Shown: positions 27,781-35,594, counted from the stretch's first letter. The stretch is DNA of 64,000 nucleotides from Prauserella flavalba (GCF_003202235.1 NZ_MASU01000005.1:434001-498000), one strand, 5' to 3'. The notes: generated from the letters alone by a model not told the origin. A program made the numbers and translations.

Positions 27781-28476
27781 ATGAGCACCCCGTACGGAGG
27801 CAACGACCCTCAGCAGTGGGGGCAGCAACCGCCATCGGGCACCCCCTCCGGCGGCTTTCCGAGCCAGGGCGGCTACGGCCAGCAGCCGCAGTACGGGCAG
27901 CAGCCCGGCTACGGGCAGCAGCCCCAGTACCCGCAGCAGCCGGGCTACGGTCAGCAACCCCAGTACGGGCAGGCGCCCGGTTACGGCCAGCCGCAGCAGC
28001 CGCAGTACGGCCAGCAGCCCGGGTACGATCCGGCGCAGTACGGTCAGCAGCAGAACCCCTACGGTCAGCAGCCCCAGTACGGGCAGCCGCAGCAGCCGGG
28101 GCAGTTCGACTACGGCCAGCAGGCGCCGTTCGGCGCGCCGCCGGAGAAGAAGTCCGGCAAGGGCCTGTGGATCGGGCTCGGCGCGCTCGTGGTCGTGGTG
28201 GCCGCGGCCGCGGTGGTGCTGTTCTGGATCCCGGGCATCCTGGTGTCGAAGGTGTTCGACAACCAGACGATGCAGAACGACATCCAGCGTGTGCTCACCG
28301 ACTCCTACGGCGTCGAGGACGTGGAGAGCGTGAGCTGCCCGTCCGACCAGCCCGTCGAGGTGGACAGCACCTTCCAGTGCGACGTGACCGTCGGCGGTGA
28401 GCAGCAGGCCGTGACGATCAAGGTCAAGAGCGAGGACGGCCACTACGAGGTCGGAGCCCTCGAACCCAAGAACTAG
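27781..28476 (+). CDS. DUF4333 membrane protein with Tyr/Gly/Gln/Pro repeat tail
   Basis: A 231-residue protein. Residues 1-120 are low complexity, built from hexapeptide-like units such as YGQQPQ and YGQQPG repeated more than ten times. A basic stretch (EKKSGKG) precedes one membrane helix (GLWIGLGALVVVVAAAAVVL). The outer 80 residues form a DUF4333 domain with two cysteines (VSCPSDQ and FQCDV). It is a paralogue of the lipoprotein at 29918. The tail is cytoplasmic and prone to self-association by composition. The function is unknown. The ATG is preceded by GGAGGCG. Confidence 0.8.
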   Translation: MSTPYGGNDPQQWGQQPPSGTPSGGFPSQGGYGQQPQYGQQPGYGQQPQYPQQPGYGQQPQYGQAPGYGQPQQPQYGQQPGYDPAQYGQQQNPYGQQPQYGQPQQPGQFDYGQQAPFGAPPEKKSGKGLWIGLGALVVVVAAAAVVLFWIPGILVSKVFDNQTMQNDIQRVLTDSYGVEDVESVSCPSDQPVEVDSTFQCDVTVGGEQQAVTIKVKSEDGHYEVGALEPKN

Positions 28477-28481
28477 GCCCG

Positions 28482-28600
28482 CCAACCGCAGTGAGGGCCA
28501 CCATGCCTGCGCCCACCCGTCTCCCGCCACCACCCAAACGGAGGCGCTCCGCGCCGCTGTGTTCGACCAACGCAGTGAAGGTGGCCTTCACTGCGGTTGG
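28482..28600. repeat. GGCCACCTT repeat family, long copy C (about 119 bp)
   Basis: The terminal 21 bases, 28482-28502 and 28580-28600, are inverted repeats with one mismatch. The interior matches copy D at 34004-34115 over its whole length with about 85% identity and one single-base length difference. A perfect 11-bp hairpin lies at 28571-28595 within the right end. It fills most of the gap between the DUF4333 and GNAT genes and has no reading frame of its own. Confidence 0.88.
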
Positions 28601-28688
28601 GCTGCCTGGCGGGGCGTGGGCAAGGGCAAGGCGGGGCCGGCGCTAATCCGGTGGCGGCCGTGGGCGCAGGTGGACGAGCATCGGACCC

Positions 28689-29882
28689 ATGACCGATCAC
28701 CGCACGCGCGTGCTGCGCGAGGACGAGGTGCGCGCAGCCAACACGCTGTTCCGCGCCGCCCTACACATGAAGCCGGCCCCCGACGAGGACTGGGACCGCA
28801 CGCGGCACGCCTACCAGCCCGGCCGCACGCTGGGAGTCTTCGACGACGCCCTCATCGGCACCGCCCGCTCCACGGATTCCGACCTGACGGTGCCCGGCGG
28901 GGCCGCGGTGAGCTCCGCGGCGGTCACGGGCGTCGGCGTGCGGGCCGACCGCACCCGGCGCGGGGTGCTGACCGAGCTGATGCGCGCCCAGTTCGCCGAC
29001 TTCGCCGAGCGTGGGGTGGTCGTCGCGAACCTGTGGGCCTCCGAGGGCCCGATCTACGGCCGCTTCGGCTACGGCGTCGCCACGCATGGGCGCTCTTCCA
29101 CGGTGCGCCGGCGGCAGGCCGTCCTGCGGCCTGACGTGCCGCCGGGCGGCGAGGTCGAGCTGGTCGACGTCGACGCCGCACGCGCGGTGCTCGCCGAGGG
29201 CTACGCGCGGATCGGCAGGCGCGCGGGCATGATGGCCAGGCCGGATCACTGGTGGAACTACTACGACGGTGCCCTGCGCAGGGGCGACGACCCGGTCGCG
29301 ATCGCCGTGCACCACGGCGGGCGGGGCGTGGACGGGTTCGTCGTCTACCGGGTGGGCCGCGCCCCGGGTGGTTCCGGCGTGCTCACCGTCGAGGACATGC
29401 ACTACGACGACGCCGCCGCGTTCGCGGGGCTCTGGCGCTACCTGCTCTCGGTCGACCTCGTCGACGAGATCTCCCTGGTGTACCGGCCCCTCGACGAGCC
29501 CGTCGACCTGCTGTTCACCGACCCGCGCGCGGTCACGGTGACCGGCGGCGGCGACGAGACGTGGCTGCGGCTGCTCGACGTTCCCGCCGCGCTCGCGGCC
29601 CGGCGCTGGGCCGGGGAACCACTGGTGGTCGAGGTGGTGGACCCGGTGCTCGAGCACAACGCCGGCCGCTACCTGCTGAGCGAGGACGGGGCGGAGCGCA
29701 CCGGCGAGCCCGCGGCCGTGCGGCTGGGCGTGGACGCGCTGGCGATGGCGTACCTCGGCGGCTGGCGGCCGTCGGCGCTGGCCAGGGCAGGCCGACTGTG
29801 GCTCGCGGAGCCCGGGATCGTGCACGCGGCGGATCGGCTGTTCGCTGCGCACGGGGCGCCGTGGTGCGGTACGTTCTTCTGA
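28689..29882 (+). CDS. Eis-type GNAT N-acetyltransferase
   Basis: A 397-residue protein with the three-part Eis plan: an N-terminal GNAT domain with the acetyl-CoA loop VGVRADRTRRGVLTELM (near residues 78-95), a second GNAT-like domain, and a C-terminal sterol-carrier-like domain (EWPTDR-type region around ADRLFAAHGAPWCGTFF). It ends in Phe, as Eis proteins do, where the carboxylate acts as the general base. Such enzymes acetylate amines on aminoglycosides, peptides or polyamines. The natural substrate is unknown. It sits between two DUF4333 genes. Confidence 0.88.
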   Translation: MTDHRTRVLREDEVRAANTLFRAALHMKPAPDEDWDRTRHAYQPGRTLGVFDDALIGTARSTDSDLTVPGGAAVSSAAVTGVGVRADRTRRGVLTELMRAQFADFAERGVVVANLWASEGPIYGRFGYGVATHGRSSTVRRRQAVLRPDVPPGGEVELVDVDAARAVLAEGYARIGRRAGMMARPDHWWNYYDGALRRGDDPVAIAVHHGGRGVDGFVVYRVGRAPGGSGVLTVEDMHYDDAAAFAGLWRYLLSVDLVDEISLVYRPLDEPVDLLFTDPRAVTVTGGGDETWLRLLDVPAALAARRWAGEPLVVEVVDPVLEHNAGRYLLSEDGAERTGEPAAVRLGVDALAMAYLGGWRPSALARAGRLWLAEPGIVHAADRLFAAHGAPWCGTFF

Positions 29883-29917
29883 CCTGTGAACGATCAACTT
29901 CTCCGGGGTGTCCGACT

Positions 29918-30331
29918 GTGCGGGTTCGCGCTGTCCTGTTGGTGATGATGGCGGGCGCCGCCCTGCTGCTCGGCGCGTGCGACAGTGGCGGCGAGGAGCC
30001 CGCCACGCCGGCGGAGTCGTCCGAGACGTCGGCGACCTCCGAGGCGGCCTCGTCGAGCGAGGCGGCCACGTCCACCGCGGTGAGCACCACGACCAGCCTC
30101 GCGCCGGTGACGAAGGTGTTCGACGCGGAGGCCATGCAGGCTTCGGTGCAGCAGATCCTCACCCAGAGCTACCGCGTCGAGGGCGTGGAGCGCGTCACCT
30201 GCCCGCCGGACCAGCCGGTGGAGGTCGGGCTCACGTTCGACTGCACCGCCGTGATCGCGGGCGAGCCGAAGCGCGTGCAGATCACCGTCAAGAGCGAGGA
30301 CGACGAGTACGAGGTCGGTTATCCGCGGTGA
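29918..30331 (+). CDS. DUF4333 lipoprotein
   Basis: A 137-residue precursor. The signal peptide ends LLLGAC, a lipobox with Cys near residue 21. A Ser/Thr/Glu-rich linker leads to a DUF4333 domain (QILTQSYRVEGVERVTCP ... FDCTAVIAG ... KSEDDEYEVG) with two cysteines. The domain lines up closely with the outer domain of the protein at 27781: both carry SY-VE-VE-V-CP-DQPVEV. It replaces the membrane helix with a lipid anchor. GTG 29918 is the only start in frame after the GNAT stop. The stop overlaps the next gene (GTGA). Confidence 0.82.
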   Translation: MRVRAVLLVMMAGAALLLGACDSGGEEPATPAESSETSATSEAASSSEAATSTAVSTTTSLAPVTKVFDAEAMQASVQQILTQSYRVEGVERVTCPPDQPVEVGLTFDCTAVIAGEPKRVQITVKSEDDEYEVGYPR

Positions 30332-31083
30332 GCCCCGCCACCGCTCGGACGGTCGTGGCGTTCCACGCCCATGCCGACGACGAGGTGCTGCTCACCGGCG
30401 GGACCCTCGCCCGGCTCGCCGCCGAGGGGCACCGCGTGGTGATCGTCGTGGCCTCCGACAGCGCCGACGAGGACACGGCGCGGGTGCGCGCGGCTGAGCT
30501 GCGTGCGAGCGCGCGGATCCTGGGCGCGGCGAGGGTCGCGCACCTCGGGTACGCCGACAGCGGGCACGGCCCGCTGCTGTTCGCCGACCCGCCGGGCCGC
30601 ACGCGGTTCGTCCGCGCCGCTGTCGGCGAGGCCGCGGCGGGGCTCGCCACGCTGCTGCGGGAGGAACGGGCCGACCTGCTGCTGAGCTACGACCCGCGCG
30701 GCGGGTACGGGCACCGGGACCACGTGCACGTCCACCACGTCGGCCTGCACGCGGCGGCGTTCACCGGCGTGCGGGTGCTGGAGGCGACGATGCCCCGCGA
30801 GCCGGTGGCGAGGGCCTACGACGCGCTCACGGCGCTGCGGGTGCCGCTGCGCTACGACCGCGAGATCTTCCACGGCGCCTACAGCCCGCGGGCGGAGATC
30901 ACGCACCGCGTGGACGTGCGGGCGTTCGCGGCCAGGAAACGCGCCGCGCTCGCGGCCCACGAGTCGCAGGTCGGCGGTGGCGGCCGGGCAGGCCCGCTGT
31001 TCCGTGGGCTGCTGCGCCTGTCGCTGCCCGTGTTCGCCCTGCTGTTCGGCCGCGAGTGGTACGTCGAGGCGCGCCCGGTCTAA
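30328..31083 (+). CDS. PIG-L family N-acetylglucosaminyl deacetylase-like hydrolase
   Basis: A 251-residue zinc hydrolase of the LmbE/PIG-L family. AHADDEVLLTGGTL near residue 14 supplies the metal-binding His and Asp residues, and GHRDHVHVHHVG near 130 supplies the third ligand. Relatives deacetylate GlcNAc conjugates such as the mycothiol precursor and its S-conjugates. The C-terminal RLSLPVFALLFGREWYVE is hydrophobic. The start GTG overlaps the stop of the lipoprotein gene, so the two are coupled. It overlaps the convergent crtU gene by four bases. It is not obviously MshB or Mca. Confidence 0.85.
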   Translation: MSPATARTVVAFHAHADDEVLLTGGTLARLAAEGHRVVIVVASDSADEDTARVRAAELRASARILGAARVAHLGYADSGHGPLLFADPPGRTRFVRAAVGEAAAGLATLLREERADLLLSYDPRGGYGHRDHVHVHHVGLHAAAFTGVRVLEATMPREPVARAYDALTALRVPLRYDREIFHGAYSPRAEITHRVDVRAFAARKRAALAAHESQVGGGGRAGPLFRGLLRLSLPVFALLFGREWYVEARPV

Positions 31084-32579
31084 CGTCGCAGCGCGGCCAG
31101 CAGACGCAGGGGTGGGACGCGGCCCCGGACGGGGACGCTCAGCAGGTCGTGGCCGGTGACGCCCCATCCGGCCAGCAGCCGGTTCGCCGCGGCCAGGCCG
31201 GTGGTGGCCGCCCGCTCCATGAGCGCCACGGGCAGGTCCACGCGGATGCCGTCGCCGGCCAGTACGAGACCCTCCACCGGGGTCTCGATGCCGGGCCTGC
31301 GCGCGAAGCCGCCCGGCGGGAACAGCGGGCAGTCGGCCCGCCATTCGGAGCGGTCCGCCACGGTCGTCGCCGCGCGCGTCTCCGGGTACAGCTCGTGCAG
31401 CCGCGCGAGCAGCGCCCGGCCCGTCTCCTCGGCGGAGCCCGTCGCCGCGTAGGCGTGCAGCTCCACCACGGACCCGCCCGAGCGCCGCGCCCAGCCCGCC
31501 GCGTCGTGGTCGAACCGGTTGAGCACGCTGATGTTGTCCAGCGGCGGCAGCCCGCCCGTGGCGAGGAACGCGGGCCGCGTCGCCTCCACCGGCCGGTCCA
31601 GCCACAGGCGGCGCACCAGGAACGGTGGCGCCGTCGCCAGCCTCGCGATCCGGGCACGCCAGTCGCGGTTGCCCAGGCCGGGTGAGGCGGCCACGACCTC
31701 TCGCAGGCCCCGCACGTCGAGCGCGAGCACCACGGCATCGGCCTCGGCCACGTGCGACCCGGTGTGGACCCGGAACCGGGTGCCCGGCTCGATCGCCTCG
31801 ACGGCCGTTCCCGTGTGGACGGTCCCGCCGTGGCGCGTGAGATGGTCCTCGAGCGGCCGCCACAGGCGGTGGAAGGGCTCGTTCGCCACGTCGAAGAGCA
31901 GTCCCTCGGCGGAGCCGAGGAAGTAGAGGTGGAACATCACCGCCAGCTCGGCGGCCGAGAGCTGCCGGGGGTCGGCGAAGAAGCTGCGGGAGAACACGTC
32001 GAAGGCGAGGTGCCGCGCCGCGGGCGGGAAACGGACGCGGTCGAGGAACGCCTGCGCGTCGAGGTGGTCGAGTTCCTCGTAGGTGCCCGGCACGCGGACG
32101 TTCAGCAGCGCGAGCGCCATCCCGCGGTCGACGCGGAGCAGGTCCCTCGCGGTGAACGTGGGACTGCGCAGGGCGAAGGCGAGCGCGCTCCACGGCGGCG
32201 TGCGGGGCAGGCCCTCGAAGCTGTCGGTGCGGCCGTGCGCGTCCACCAGCGGGTAGTCCGGCACGGGGGACAGCACGCCGAGGTCCGGGTCGGCGCGCCG
32301 CAGCAGGGCCCGCAGGTTGTAGTACTGGCGGAAGAAGGCGTGGAAACCGCGGCTCATGCCGGTGCTCGTGCCGTCGGGCAGCGTCGTGGTCCATCCGCCG
32401 ACGCGCCCGCCGAGAAACGGTTCGCGCTCGAACAGCTCCACCGCCGCACCGCGCTCGGCCAGTGCGGTCGCCGCCGCCAGTCCCGCGATGCCGCCGCCTG
32501 CCACGACCACGCGCCGTCCGGTCGCGGAGCGCCTGCCCTGGGGTGCGGGATGCCGCACCCGCTTGCGATCGCGGTTCAT
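31080..32579 (-). CDS. crtU: CrtU-type carotene desaturase/methyltransferase (isorenieratene synthase)
   Basis: A 499-residue FAD enzyme. VVVAGGGIAGLAAATAL (residues about 24-40) is the dinucleotide-binding motif and GLVLAGDGIRVDLPVALMERAA is the C-terminal FAD motif of the phytoene-desaturase superfamily, read as LAGDGI and ALMERA. The segment GFHAFFRQYYNLRALL is characteristic of actinobacterial CrtU. CrtU turns the beta-ionone rings of beta-carotene into aromatic rings by desaturation and methyl shift. ATG 32579 overlaps the stop of the methyltransferase gene. It completes crtYc-crtYd-crtT-crtU; crtE, crtI and crtB are not in the window. Confidence 0.85.
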   Translation of the reverse strand: MNRDRKRVRHPAPQGRRSATGRRVVVAGGGIAGLAAATALAERGAAVELFEREPFLGGRVGGWTTTLPDGTSTGMSRGFHAFFRQYYNLRALLRRADPDLGVLSPVPDYPLVDAHGRTDSFEGLPRTPPWSALAFALRSPTFTARDLLRVDRGMALALLNVRVPGTYEELDHLDAQAFLDRVRFPPAARHLAFDVFSRSFFADPRQLSAAELAVMFHLYFLGSAEGLLFDVANEPFHRLWRPLEDHLTRHGGTVHTGTAVEAIEPGTRFRVHTGSHVAEADAVVLALDVRGLREVVAASPGLGNRDWRARIARLATAPPFLVRRLWLDRPVEATRPAFLATGGLPPLDNISVLNRFDHDAAGWARRSGGSVVELHAYAATGSAEETGRALLARLHELYPETRAATTVADRSEWRADCPLFPPGGFARRPGIETPVEGLVLAGDGIRVDLPVALMERAATTGLAAANRLLAGWGVTGHDLLSVPVRGRVPPLRLLAALRR

Positions 32580-33262
32580 GCCACCGCCCGGAACGTGTGC
32601 ACGATGCCACGTTGCCAGCCGCGCACCGTGCCGCAGCGGAGGTCGCCGAACCCGGCGCGCCGCAGCCTGGCGAGCACGCCGGCGGGGTCGTCGAAGTTCC
32701 GCACGCTGCGCCACAGGTAGCGGTACAGGCTCGCGTCACCGGCGACGAGCCTGCCCGACGGGATGATCACCGACCAGCACACGGCGGTCCAGACCCACCG
32801 CGGCACGGGGTGGTCGCCGAGGCTGTAGTCGTGCACCACGAGCACGCCGCCGGGCCGCAGCAGGCCGCGCAGGGCGGTCAGTGTGCGGTCCGGGTCGGGC
32901 AGATTGCGCACCAGGTACGCGGCGAAGACGCCGTCGAAGGGGCCGGTGACGCCGGCGGTGGCGAGGTCCTCGACGCGGCTGTGGACGAACTCGACGGGCC
33001 GGTGCCACGCCTTGTCCTTGGCGACGGCGAGCATGCCGGCGGAGCCGTCGACCGCGACCACGTCGGCGTCGGGCACGGCGGCCAGCACCGCCGCCGTCGA
33101 GGCGCCCGTGCCGCAGCCGGCGTCGAGCACGCGCGGGCCCGCTCCGGCGAGCCCGCGGGCGGCGGCGCGCAGGTGCGCGTGGTAGCCGGGGTTGAGCCCG
33201 ACGAGCCGGTCGTACGCCGTGGCGGCGCGGTCGAAGGCGGCGGGCACGTCCCGGCGGGTCAT
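32576..33262 (-). CDS. crtT: Class I SAM methyltransferase of the carotenoid cluster (CrtT-like)
   Basis: A 228-residue AdoMet-dependent methyltransferase. Motif I reads VLDAGCGTGAST near residue 50, the acidic residue of motif II follows in VVAVDGS, and FDGVFAAYLVRNLPD and LLRPGGVLVVHDYS are motifs III and IV, close to the UbiE/COQ5 group. It corresponds in position to crtT of the Streptomyces crtYTU operon, whose exact step is unclear. The overlaps at both ends are four bases (ATGA), so it is coupled to crtYd and crtU. Confidence 0.85.
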   Translation of the reverse strand: MTRRDVPAAFDRAATAYDRLVGLNPGYHAHLRAAARGLAGAGPRVLDAGCGTGASTAAVLAAVPDADVVAVDGSAGMLAVAKDKAWHRPVEFVHSRVEDLATAGVTGPFDGVFAAYLVRNLPDPDRTLTALRGLLRPGGVLVVHDYSLGDHPVPRWVWTAVCWSVIIPSGRLVAGDASLYRYLWRSVRNFDDPAGVLARLRRAGFGDLRCGTVRGWQRGIVHTFRAVA

Positions 33263-33579
33263 GCGCTGGACCGTTCGCGCCCGGGGCGTACCCAGCAGAG
33301 CAGGGTCAGCGTGACGAGGCTGAAGCCGAACAGGAAGTCCTCGACGGGGATGTCGAACGGGAAGCGCAGCCCGCTGAGGTGCGCGGGGTCGTAGACGATG
33401 ATGGGTGCGCTCAGCTTGGTCAGCCACCAGTCCACGGGCACCTGGAACGCGAACACGATCGCGAGCGTGATCCAGTAGGCGCGGCGGCGGAACAGCCCCG
33501 TGCGCAGCCACGCCAGCTCGGCCACGACGACGGCGGGGACCGACAGCAGCGCGGGCAGGGTGTAGCCGAGGCCGGTCAT
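33259..33579 (-). CDS. crtYd: Lycopene beta-cyclase subunit CrtYd
   Basis: A 106-residue membrane protein with three predicted helices. The pattern includes PVDWWLTKLSAPIIVYDP and FDIPVEDFLFGFSLVTL, which match the CrtYd half of the heterodimeric actinobacterial lycopene cyclase (PxE(E/D)xxF motif). Together with CrtYc it cyclises both ends of lycopene to beta-carotene. It overlaps crtYc and the methyltransferase gene by four bases each. Gram-positive CrtYc/CrtYd are unrelated to the single-chain CrtY of proteobacteria. Confidence 0.92.
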   Translation of the reverse strand: MTGLGYTLPALLSVPAVVVAELAWLRTGLFRRRAYWITLAIVFAFQVPVDWWLTKLSAPIIVYDPAHLSGLRFPFDIPVEDFLFGFSLVTLTLLCWVRPGRERSSA

Positions 33580-33911
33580 GCGCGCACCTCGGTCCGGCCG
33601 CCGAGCGTCGCGCGCACCGCCTCGAAGGTCAGCAGGCCGCACAGCGGGATCACGACGAAGAAGAGCAGCTCCTCCAGCGGCATCCCGGGCAGGACGTACA
33701 CGCCGAGGGTGTAGCGCGGGTCGATGTGCCACACGCCGCCCGCGATCGCGGCGAGGTCCCAGCCGGCGAACAACGCGGCGGCGGGAAGGACCGCGCGGAC
33801 GAGCCTGCGCGGCCTCCGGTATACCCCGGCGCCGAGGAACTCCAGCGGCAGCGTGACGGCCAGGCAGGCGGCGAGCACGAGCAGGTAGTGGAGGTGGTCG
33901 GTGGGCTCCAT
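33576..33911 (-). CDS. crtYc: Lycopene beta-cyclase subunit CrtYc
   Basis: A 111-residue protein with three membrane helices: HLHYLLVLAACLAVTLPLEF (here the helix within it), AVLPAAALFAGWDLAAIAGG and FFVVIPLCGLLTFEAV. MPLEELLFFVVIPL is the hallmark motif with the essential Glu residues, and WHIDPRYTLGVYVLPG precedes it, as in CrtYc of Brevibacterium and Streptomyces. ATG 33911 follows AAGGAT. The gene is first of the four-gene carotenoid group and has a perfect CGTGATCACG palindrome 12 bases upstream. Confidence 0.92.
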   Translation of the reverse strand: MEPTDHLHYLLVLAACLAVTLPLEFLGAGVYRRPRRLVRAVLPAAALFAGWDLAAIAGGVWHIDPRYTLGVYVLPGMPLEELLFFVVIPLCGLLTFEAVRATLGGRTEVRA

Positions 33912-33923
33912 GCGGCAATCCTT

Positions 33924-33933
33924 CGTGATCACG
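33924..33933. promoter_or_regulatory. Palindrome CGTGATCACG before crtYc
   Basis: A perfect 10-bp palindrome ends 12 bases upstream of the crtYc ATG, and a second GATCACG half-site occurs about 35 bases further up (33959-33965). It could be an operator; the regulator is unknown. Confidence 0.35.
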
Positions 33934-34003
33934 GCGTCAGGTGCGACTGGGATGCCCACGATCACGGGAGGCGAACCGGCGGGGCCGTGGCCGCGGGGCC
34001 GTG

Positions 34004-34115
34004 ACCGCAGTGAAGGCCACCTTTACTGCGCCCGCCCGTCTCCCGCACCGCCCAAACGGTGGCGCTTCGCGTCGCTGTGCTCGATCAACGCAGGCATGGT
34101 GGCCTTCACCGCGAT
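34004..34115. repeat. GGCCACCTT repeat family, long copy D (about 112 bp)
   Basis: The left end 34006-34021 and right end 34098-34113 are inverted repeats with one mismatch. The interior matches copy C at 28485-28598, including CCCGTCTCCCGC, CCCAAACGG and CGCTGTG blocks. The right end shares AACGCAGGCATGGTGGCCTT with the tandem units at 38087-38146. It lies between the microprotein gene and crtYc. Confidence 0.88.
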
Positions 34116-34120
34116 TGCGC

Positions 34121-34285
34121 TTACAGGTCCGCCTGTCCCTTGCGGGGGAGGAGCTTGACCAGCGCGACGCCCGCCATGATGAGCATCAGGCCGGCGAGCA
34201 CGAGCCACGCGGTGCTGAGCCCGGTGTAGGCGAGCGTGCCGGCGGTTCCGGTGCCCGCGGCGGTGGCGATGCCTTTGCCGTACAT
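34121..34285 (-). CDS. Microprotein with class E sortase-type sorting signal (LAYTG)
   Basis: A 54-residue protein. LAYTG at residues 24-28 fits the LAXTG signal read by class E sortases of high-GC Gram-positives. It is followed by one membrane helix (AWLVLAGLMLIMAGVALV) and a basic tail (KLLPRKG), as in cell-wall anchoring signals. Only a short Gly/Ala/Thr stretch precedes it and there is no signal peptide, so it may stay in the membrane. A GGGAGGTGA ribosome site overlaps the stop of the glycosyltransferase gene five bases upstream, tying the two together. The function is unknown. Confidence 0.65.
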   Translation of the reverse strand: MYGKGIATAAGTGTAGTLAYTGLSTAWLVLAGLMLIMAGVALVKLLPRKGQADL

Positions 34286-34290
34286 GTGTT

Positions 34291-35403
34291 TCACCTCCCC
34301 TCGGTGAGTGCGGCCGACGGCCGGGCGACGTGGTGCCAGCGGGCGGTGCGGCGAAGCACCGCGTCCCGCCACCCGGCGACGTACACCGCGAGCCGGAAGA
34401 AGTCGTAGATCATCTCGGGGACGAACAGCAGCGTGAGTCCCATGCCGCGCCAGCCCGCCTTGCGGACGGTGACGAGCCGGTCCACCAGGCACAGTGCCCC
34501 GAGGCCGAGCCAGAACGGGTGCAGCACGATCGGCTGTCCCATCGCGACGGTGGTGCCGAACAGCAGCGGATAGCCGACGATGACGGCGAAGCCGCAGAGC
34601 GCCCACAACTGCTGCGACAGGTAGGGCAGCGTCGTCCGGTTGACCCCGTGGGCGCGGAGGTTGTCGATCGCTCCGCGCTGCCAGCGCACCCGCTGCCGCC
34701 ACAGGTCCCGCCACGTGGGCATGAGCTCGGTCGTCGTCGCGCAGCGGCCCGGCGACACGCAGCGGTAGCCGAGCCGCAGGCAGGCCAGGGTGATCTCCAT
34801 GTCCTCGGTCAGCGCGGCGCGATCGTAGAACTCGCCTCGGCGGCCTGGCAGCGACCGCCCGCGCTCCTCGGCGATCCTGCGCAGTACCGAGACCCGCAGC
34901 ATGGTCGAGGTTCCCGTCAGTACCCAGACGCCGCGGCCCCGGCGCAGGACGTCCCTGGCATAGCGGACGTACTCGTTGCGCTGCAGCTGCGCGAGCATGC
35001 CGGCGCCGCCCTCGCCGTAGAAGATGCCGCCGACGGCGCCGATCGCCGGGTCGCGGTGCAGCGCCCGCAATGCGGTCGCGATCCAGTCGTCGCCGAGCAG
35101 CGAGTCGGCGTCCATGACGAGCACGAGGTCGTCGTCGTCGAGCTGGGGCAGCAGCCGGCCGAGCGCCTGGTTGAGGGCACCGGCCTTCTTGTCCACGTTG
35201 GCCTCGGTGGTGAGCACGGTGGCGCCGTGGGCGGTCGCGATGTCCGCCGTGCCGTCCGTGCAGTTGTCGGCCACCACGTACACCGCATCCGGCGGCACCG
35301 ACTGCCCGGCCAGTGAGCCGAGCGCGAGTGCGATGCTCGCCTCTTCGTCGTGTGCCGGGAGCACCGCGACAACGCGGTTACCCCCTGTCGCATGTGCTCC
35401 CAC
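34291..35403 (-). CDS. Family 2 glycosyltransferase, membrane-bound
   Basis: A 370-residue processive-type GT2 enzyme. VVAVLPAHDEEASIALAL is the N-terminal nucleotide-sugar motif, DADSLLGDDW the DXD motif, LTEDMEITL the general-base ED motif and QRVRWQRGA the QxxRW motif of polymer-forming synthases. Three to four hydrophobic helices follow (ALCGFAVIVGYPLLFG, FWLGLGALCLVDRL). It could make or decorate a surface polysaccharide or glycosylate a carotenoid. GTG 35403 is preferred for the GGAGG upstream; GTG 35442 is also possible. Confidence 0.85.
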   Translation of the reverse strand: MGAHATGGNRVVAVLPAHDEEASIALALGSLAGQSVPPDAVYVVADNCTDGTADIATAHGATVLTTEANVDKKAGALNQALGRLLPQLDDDDLVLVMDADSLLGDDWIATALRALHRDPAIGAVGGIFYGEGGAGMLAQLQRNEYVRYARDVLRRGRGVWVLTGTSTMLRVSVLRRIAEERGRSLPGRRGEFYDRAALTEDMEITLACLRLGYRCVSPGRCATTTELMPTWRDLWRQRVRWQRGAIDNLRAHGVNRTTLPYLSQQLWALCGFAVIVGYPLLFGTTVAMGQPIVLHPFWLGLGALCLVDRLVTVRKAGWRGMGLTLLFVPEMIYDFFRLAVYVAGWRDAVLRRTARWHHVARPSAALTEGR

Positions 35404-35532
35404 GGGCGACCCTGCCCTCCAGTTTCCGGGACGCGTTGTCACGCACGGTGACAATGGTCGCCGTGGAGAGGACTGTGGCGTTGTGGGAAGTTCTCCTTCG
35501 AAACCCCAGTTCCGCGCGTCGCTTTCCCCGCA

Positions 35533-35594
35533 TATAGGAAGGTGAGAGCAATTCATTAGCACGTTCGGAGTATGACGTACGTCACATTCCTATA
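35533..35594. promoter_or_regulatory. Nested palindromes upstream of the glycosyltransferase gene
   Basis: TATAGGAA at 35533-35540 and TTCCTATA at 35587-35594 are exact inverted repeats. Between them lies the perfect 12-bp palindrome TGACGTACGTCA at 35573-35584. The region (35404-35634) is AT-rich for this genome and probably holds the promoter of the glycosyltransferase gene, and perhaps more of the carotenoid group. No gene is seen in it. Confidence 0.5.
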
